From NCBI GenBank assembly GCA_025464345.1, contig JAODGP010000019.1, positions 1 to 15,926 of the forward strand: 15,926 nucleotides of DNA, in the 5' to 3' direction. Shown piece after piece: positions 13,830 through 15,926 of this stretch. The notes under the pieces are model-generated. The model made no database searches and was not told the DNA's origin. It worked only from the letters and a program-made list of their open reading frames with translations. This stretch comes from Methanosarcinales archaeon. GTDB taxonomy: Archaea; Halobacteriota; Syntropharchaeia; Alkanophagales; Methanospirareceae. The position numbers were made by a program, and so were the translations under genes. The stretch's first letter is position 1, and each line of letters opens with the position of its first letter.

Positions 13830-14795
13830 TTACACTCGAAAACGAGCGATATCAGATTCACTCAGAGGCGTAACAGTGAGCCTCTCTATCAGGCTGCCAT
13901 CACGGTATTCCACCACCGCTTCTGTATCTGCATCAGAATATCTCGCCGTCAGTCTCGATGCGAAGACCACCGCATCTCTGCTCTTAGCACCACGTAAGAG
14001 CGTTACCGGACTGCCATAACCCAGCACCTCAAAGGTATAATCATCGGGCGTCCGTAACTGCATCAGCATCTCGTTCTCTCCCCTGTTCCTGCCCACTATT
14101 ATCTTTGAATGCCCGAACCTGAAATGCCTGCCCAGTTTCAGTAATTTCACCGTGTTCTTAGTCAAAGGTTCATTATGTGCCAGCATGTCACGCACCCTGG
14201 CTGCAAACTCCCGATAGGTCAGCAGGCATCCACCAGACGGGGTTGGATATTCCAGATTATATCGTTTCGCAAGAGCGATCTGTGGTCTCCGGCTCTTACC
14301 CGAAATCGCAAGCAATCTGGTACGGTCCACCCAGCCTTCGCGTTCCGGAACCGTTTCCGGTAGCAATCTCGCTGATAACGGTCGCAGAACTTTACCAGCC
14401 ACACCTGCTTCTCTCTCCTCCAGTGCCAGTGCACGTCTGTACTGGCTCATTGGACGCTCGCCGAGAACATCACCAGTAACGATGAAATGAGCGCCCAGCG
14501 CTTCCGCAACCATCCTCGCCTTACGGAGCATATAGATATGACAGTCTATACAGGGATTCATACCAGAGCCATAGCCATATTTCGGATTACTTAAAATACG
14601 CATGTATTCATCACCTGCAACCAGTCGTACCAGCGGTATACCAAATCTCCTTGCAGTGGCACCGGCATGATCTTCATTATCAACTACGAATGGTAGCTGG
14701 AGGTACAACGCCACCGAATCTATTCCCTGCTCAAGGATCAGTTTTAAAGCCAGTATAGAATCCAGACCTCCGGACAGGAGTACCAGTGCTTTCAT
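13830..14795 (-). CDS. PP-loop ATPase, MnmA/ThiI-like tRNA thiolation protein
   Basis: 321-aa member of the MnmA-related PP-loop group. The ATP-pyrophosphatase loop SGGLDS is at residues 8-13. GMNPCIDCHIYM (Cys82, Cys85), VTGDVLGERPMSQ and PTPSGGCLLT (Cys190) are the conserved motifs; Cys190 matches the second catalytic cysteine of 2-thiouridine synthetases. The C-terminal about 90 residues (from LLKLGRHFRF through GYGSPVTLLRGAKSRDAVVFASRLTARYS) resemble the NFACT-R-like RNA-binding domain found in this subgroup, rather than MnmA's own C-terminal barrel. Likely role is sulfur transfer to a tRNA base; the target position is uncertain. No Shine-Dalgarno is evident; a TATA-like GGATTTATAGTTT lies at 14834-14846. 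It converges with atpI across 64 bases of unremarkable sequence. Confidence 0.85.
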   Translation of the reverse strand: MKALVLLSGGLDSILALKLILEQGIDSVALYLQLPFVVDNEDHAGATARRFGIPLVRLVAGDEYMRILSNPKYGYGSGMNPCIDCHIYMLRKARMVAEALGAHFIVTGDVLGERPMSQYRRALALEEREAGVAGKVLRPLSARLLPETVPEREGWVDRTRLLAISGKSRRPQIALAKRYNLEYPTPSGGCLLTYREFAARVRDMLAHNEPLTKNTVKLLKLGRHFRFGHSKIIVGRNRGENEMLMQLRTPDDYTFEVLGYGSPVTLLRGAKSRDAVVFASRLTARYSDADTEAVVEYRDGSLIERLTVTPLSESDIARFRV

Positions 14796-14833
14796 GGATG
14801 TTTAGCTCTGTAAAAATTACATGCACCTAAAGT

Positions 14834-14846
14834 AAACTATAAATCC
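14834..14846 (-). promoter_or_regulatory. Possible TATA box of the PP-loop gene
   Basis: GGATTTATAGTTT on the minus strand is centred about 45 bases before the ATG at 14795, giving a leader of about 20 bases. Confidence 0.45.
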
Positions 14847-14890
14847 ATTTAGATTTTCATACTATACATCCATCTTTTTTAACAGCTCCT

Positions 14891-15796
14891 TCAATTCATG
14901 GTAGAATGTACCTCCTTCCATTTCTTGCGCCCTTTCAATCGAAGCCAGCCCTCGCCCAATATACCACAGACAACAGGCAATGGCGTCACCATGAAGAGCA
15001 TGCAACTGCACATCGCAATGACTTTATTACGGCGACGCATGTGATATATCCTGGCTAAAGGACCATCAGGTACGCATCCCGACCTCAATGACATTATCAG
15101 GTTCTTGGCGACACCGTGTGCAATCCCGATGTTCCAGAGTATCCAGTGTCGTAGAGGAGCAGGACCGCCTCCTGGCTCCGTTTCCTTTAGCAGTATCGCC
15201 CTGTACAGGTCATCCGCTGTTCTGCCCGGGAATAGAGTATAAGCATCGCCCAGCATCTGCGGCGAATGCGCGTCGCTACCACCAGTATGAGCGAATGAAG
15301 AACCCGCTTCTTCCTGCGCTAAACGATTAACGTACGCATCTCGATGCCCGGCGTTCAGCACCTCTATACCATCCAGTTTGAGCTGCTCCACACGCCGCCC
15401 GAGACTGGGGCAGCGATAACTGAACGGATGTGGCGCCACAGCCAGACCACCCTGGTCATGGATGAGCTCTATTGTCTCAACAGCCGAGAGCCCCGGGTCA
15501 ATCCGTTCCTGCAGGAACAGACCGAGAATTTCTCCTTCTGCCGTGGTTATCTCCTCACCGGGAACAACCTCTATCGCCAGTCTATTCGCTTTTACATACC
15601 GCTGCGCCCTCCACGCGCCCTTCATCTCATTATGGTCAGTGATACAGAGTACGTCCATCCCCTTCTTCACCGCAGCATCTACCATCACCTCAGGCGACGT
15701 GACAGATTCGGGATAAGGGATAAAGAACACCTTGCTGAAGCCGGAATAGCATGTATGGGTATGTAAATCAGCACGTCCAGCAGATTGCGCATCCAT
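14891..15796 (-). CDS. PHP-domain phosphoesterase with C-terminal membrane helix
   Basis: 301 aa. The PHP metal-binding motifs are all present: DLHTHTCYS (His12, His14), CITDHNE near residue 57, VVPGEEITT, VAPHPFSY and GGSDAHSP. This is the trinuclear-metal phosphoesterase core of histidinol-phosphatase/TrpH-like enzymes (residues about 8-215). The remaining segment contains one hydrophobic stretch at about 259-281 (VIAMCSCMLFMVTPLPVVCG) between basic patches, RRRNK before and RLKGRKKWK after, so the protein is probably tethered to the membrane. Substrate is unknown. It is preceded by a strong BRE/TATA box at leaderless spacing. Downstream 95 bases separate it from the PP-loop gene on the same strand. 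Confidence 0.88.
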   Translation of the reverse strand: MDAQSAGRADLHTHTCYSGFSKVFFIPYPESVTSPEVMVDAAVKKGMDVLCITDHNEMKGAWRAQRYVKANRLAIEVVPGEEITTAEGEILGLFLQERIDPGLSAVETIELIHDQGGLAVAPHPFSYRCPSLGRRVEQLKLDGIEVLNAGHRDAYVNRLAQEEAGSSFAHTGGSDAHSPQMLGDAYTLFPGRTADDLYRAILLKETEPGGGPAPLRHWILWNIGIAHGVAKNLIMSLRSGCVPDGPLARIYHMRRRNKVIAMCSCMLFMVTPLPVVCGILGEGWLRLKGRKKWKEVHSTMN

Positions 15797-15815
15797 GCTA
15801 ACGACATTTGCTGAA

Positions 15816-15835
15816 GTTATATAAAAAACTTTCTC
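15816..15835 (-). promoter_or_regulatory. BRE/TATA promoter of PHP gene (leaderless)
   Basis: On the minus strand GAGAAAG then TTTTTTATATAAC, nearly the same as the metV promoter. Its centre is about 26 bases before the ATG at 15796, so transcription likely starts at the start codon; no Shine-Dalgarno is present. Confidence 0.68.
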
Positions 15836-15926
15836 CCTGGAAGCTTGCTAATGTTGTATTCCCGATAAACGGCGCTTCTCCAATTCAGGGAGAGCATCCA
15901 ACGCTCTTTCCTTTCAGCCTGGTGAC
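15836..15926. other. Right-edge intergenic sequence, no clear gene
   Basis: No supportable gene. On the plus strand GGGAGAGC at 15888-15895 can pair with GCTCTTTC at 15903-15910 (8 pairs including two G-U, 7-base loop), a possible small hairpin. On the minus strand one frame stays open from the edge to a TAA inside the PHP promoter and could be the tail of a neighbouring gene, but this is too short to call. Confidence 0.3.

Noticed and set aside
15824..15926. Minus-strand frame entering from the right edge and ending at a TAA in the PHP promoter
   Set aside because: About 34 codons with no recognisable motif, overlapping a strong TATA box; could be the tail of a neighbour but cannot be supported from this window.
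1..15926. CRISPR arrays, insertion sequences, inteins, phage or plasmid genes
   Set aside because: No regularly spaced repeats, transposase motifs, terminal inverted repeats or intein splice motifs were seen on either strand; rfcS is uninterrupted.

Overview
This window comes from an archaeon whose C1 metabolism uses tetrahydromethanopterin (H4MPT). It carries formylmethanofuran dehydrogenase genes (fwdD, fwdB), a methanogenesis-marker-6 protein, a fused formaldehyde-activating enzyme/hexulose-phosphate synthase, an archaeal replication factor C small subunit, an A/V-type ATPase I subunit, and archaeal BRE/TATA promoters. A bacterial-type metV-metF pair sits where a methanogen would be expected to use F420-dependent mer. 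That combination is the known signature of ANME-1 (Methanophagales) and close relatives such as Alkanophagales. The lineage assignment is an inference from gene content, because no rRNA or mcr gene is present.

Layout from left to right. (1) Minus strand: fwdD followed by the 5' part of fwdB, which runs off the left edge; then a MarC-family membrane protein. (2) Plus strand: rfcS, divergent from marC and convergent with the next block. (3) Minus strand: a rimI-like acetyltransferase followed by a three-part dihydropteroate-synthase-like protein. (4) Plus strand: metV-metF behind a strong promoter, a T-rich terminator-like run, then a small three-helix membrane protein and a roadblock/LC7 protein. 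(5) Minus strand, transcribed from about 11.57 kb down to 6.9 kb: a TrkA_N-DHH-DHHA1 protein, tRNA-Ile(GAU), methanogenesis marker 6, Fae-Hps, a HisA-like protein, a single-domain alkylguanine transferase and a Mut7-C RNase. All are packed so tightly that one transcription unit with an embedded tRNA is likely. (6) Plus strand: a solitary ATP synthase subunit I gene. (7) Minus strand: a PP-loop tRNA-thiolation-type protein and a PHP-domain phosphoesterase with a C-terminal membrane helix.

How they work together. FwdB/FwdD handle CO2/formylmethanofuran. MetF/MetV probably handle the methylene/methyl-H4MPT step. Fae-Hps links formaldehyde and hexulose-6-phosphate to methylene-H4MPT and pentose synthesis. 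The DHPS-like protein is a candidate for pterin cofactor assembly. The rest is housekeeping: replication, tRNA modification, DNA repair and ion or nucleotide signalling.

No insertion sequences, CRISPR arrays, phage genes or obvious long repeats were seen. The region looks like core chromosome. The least explained parts are the membrane protein/roadblock pair, the orphan AtpI, the RCK-DHH fusion and the tRNA-led operon.
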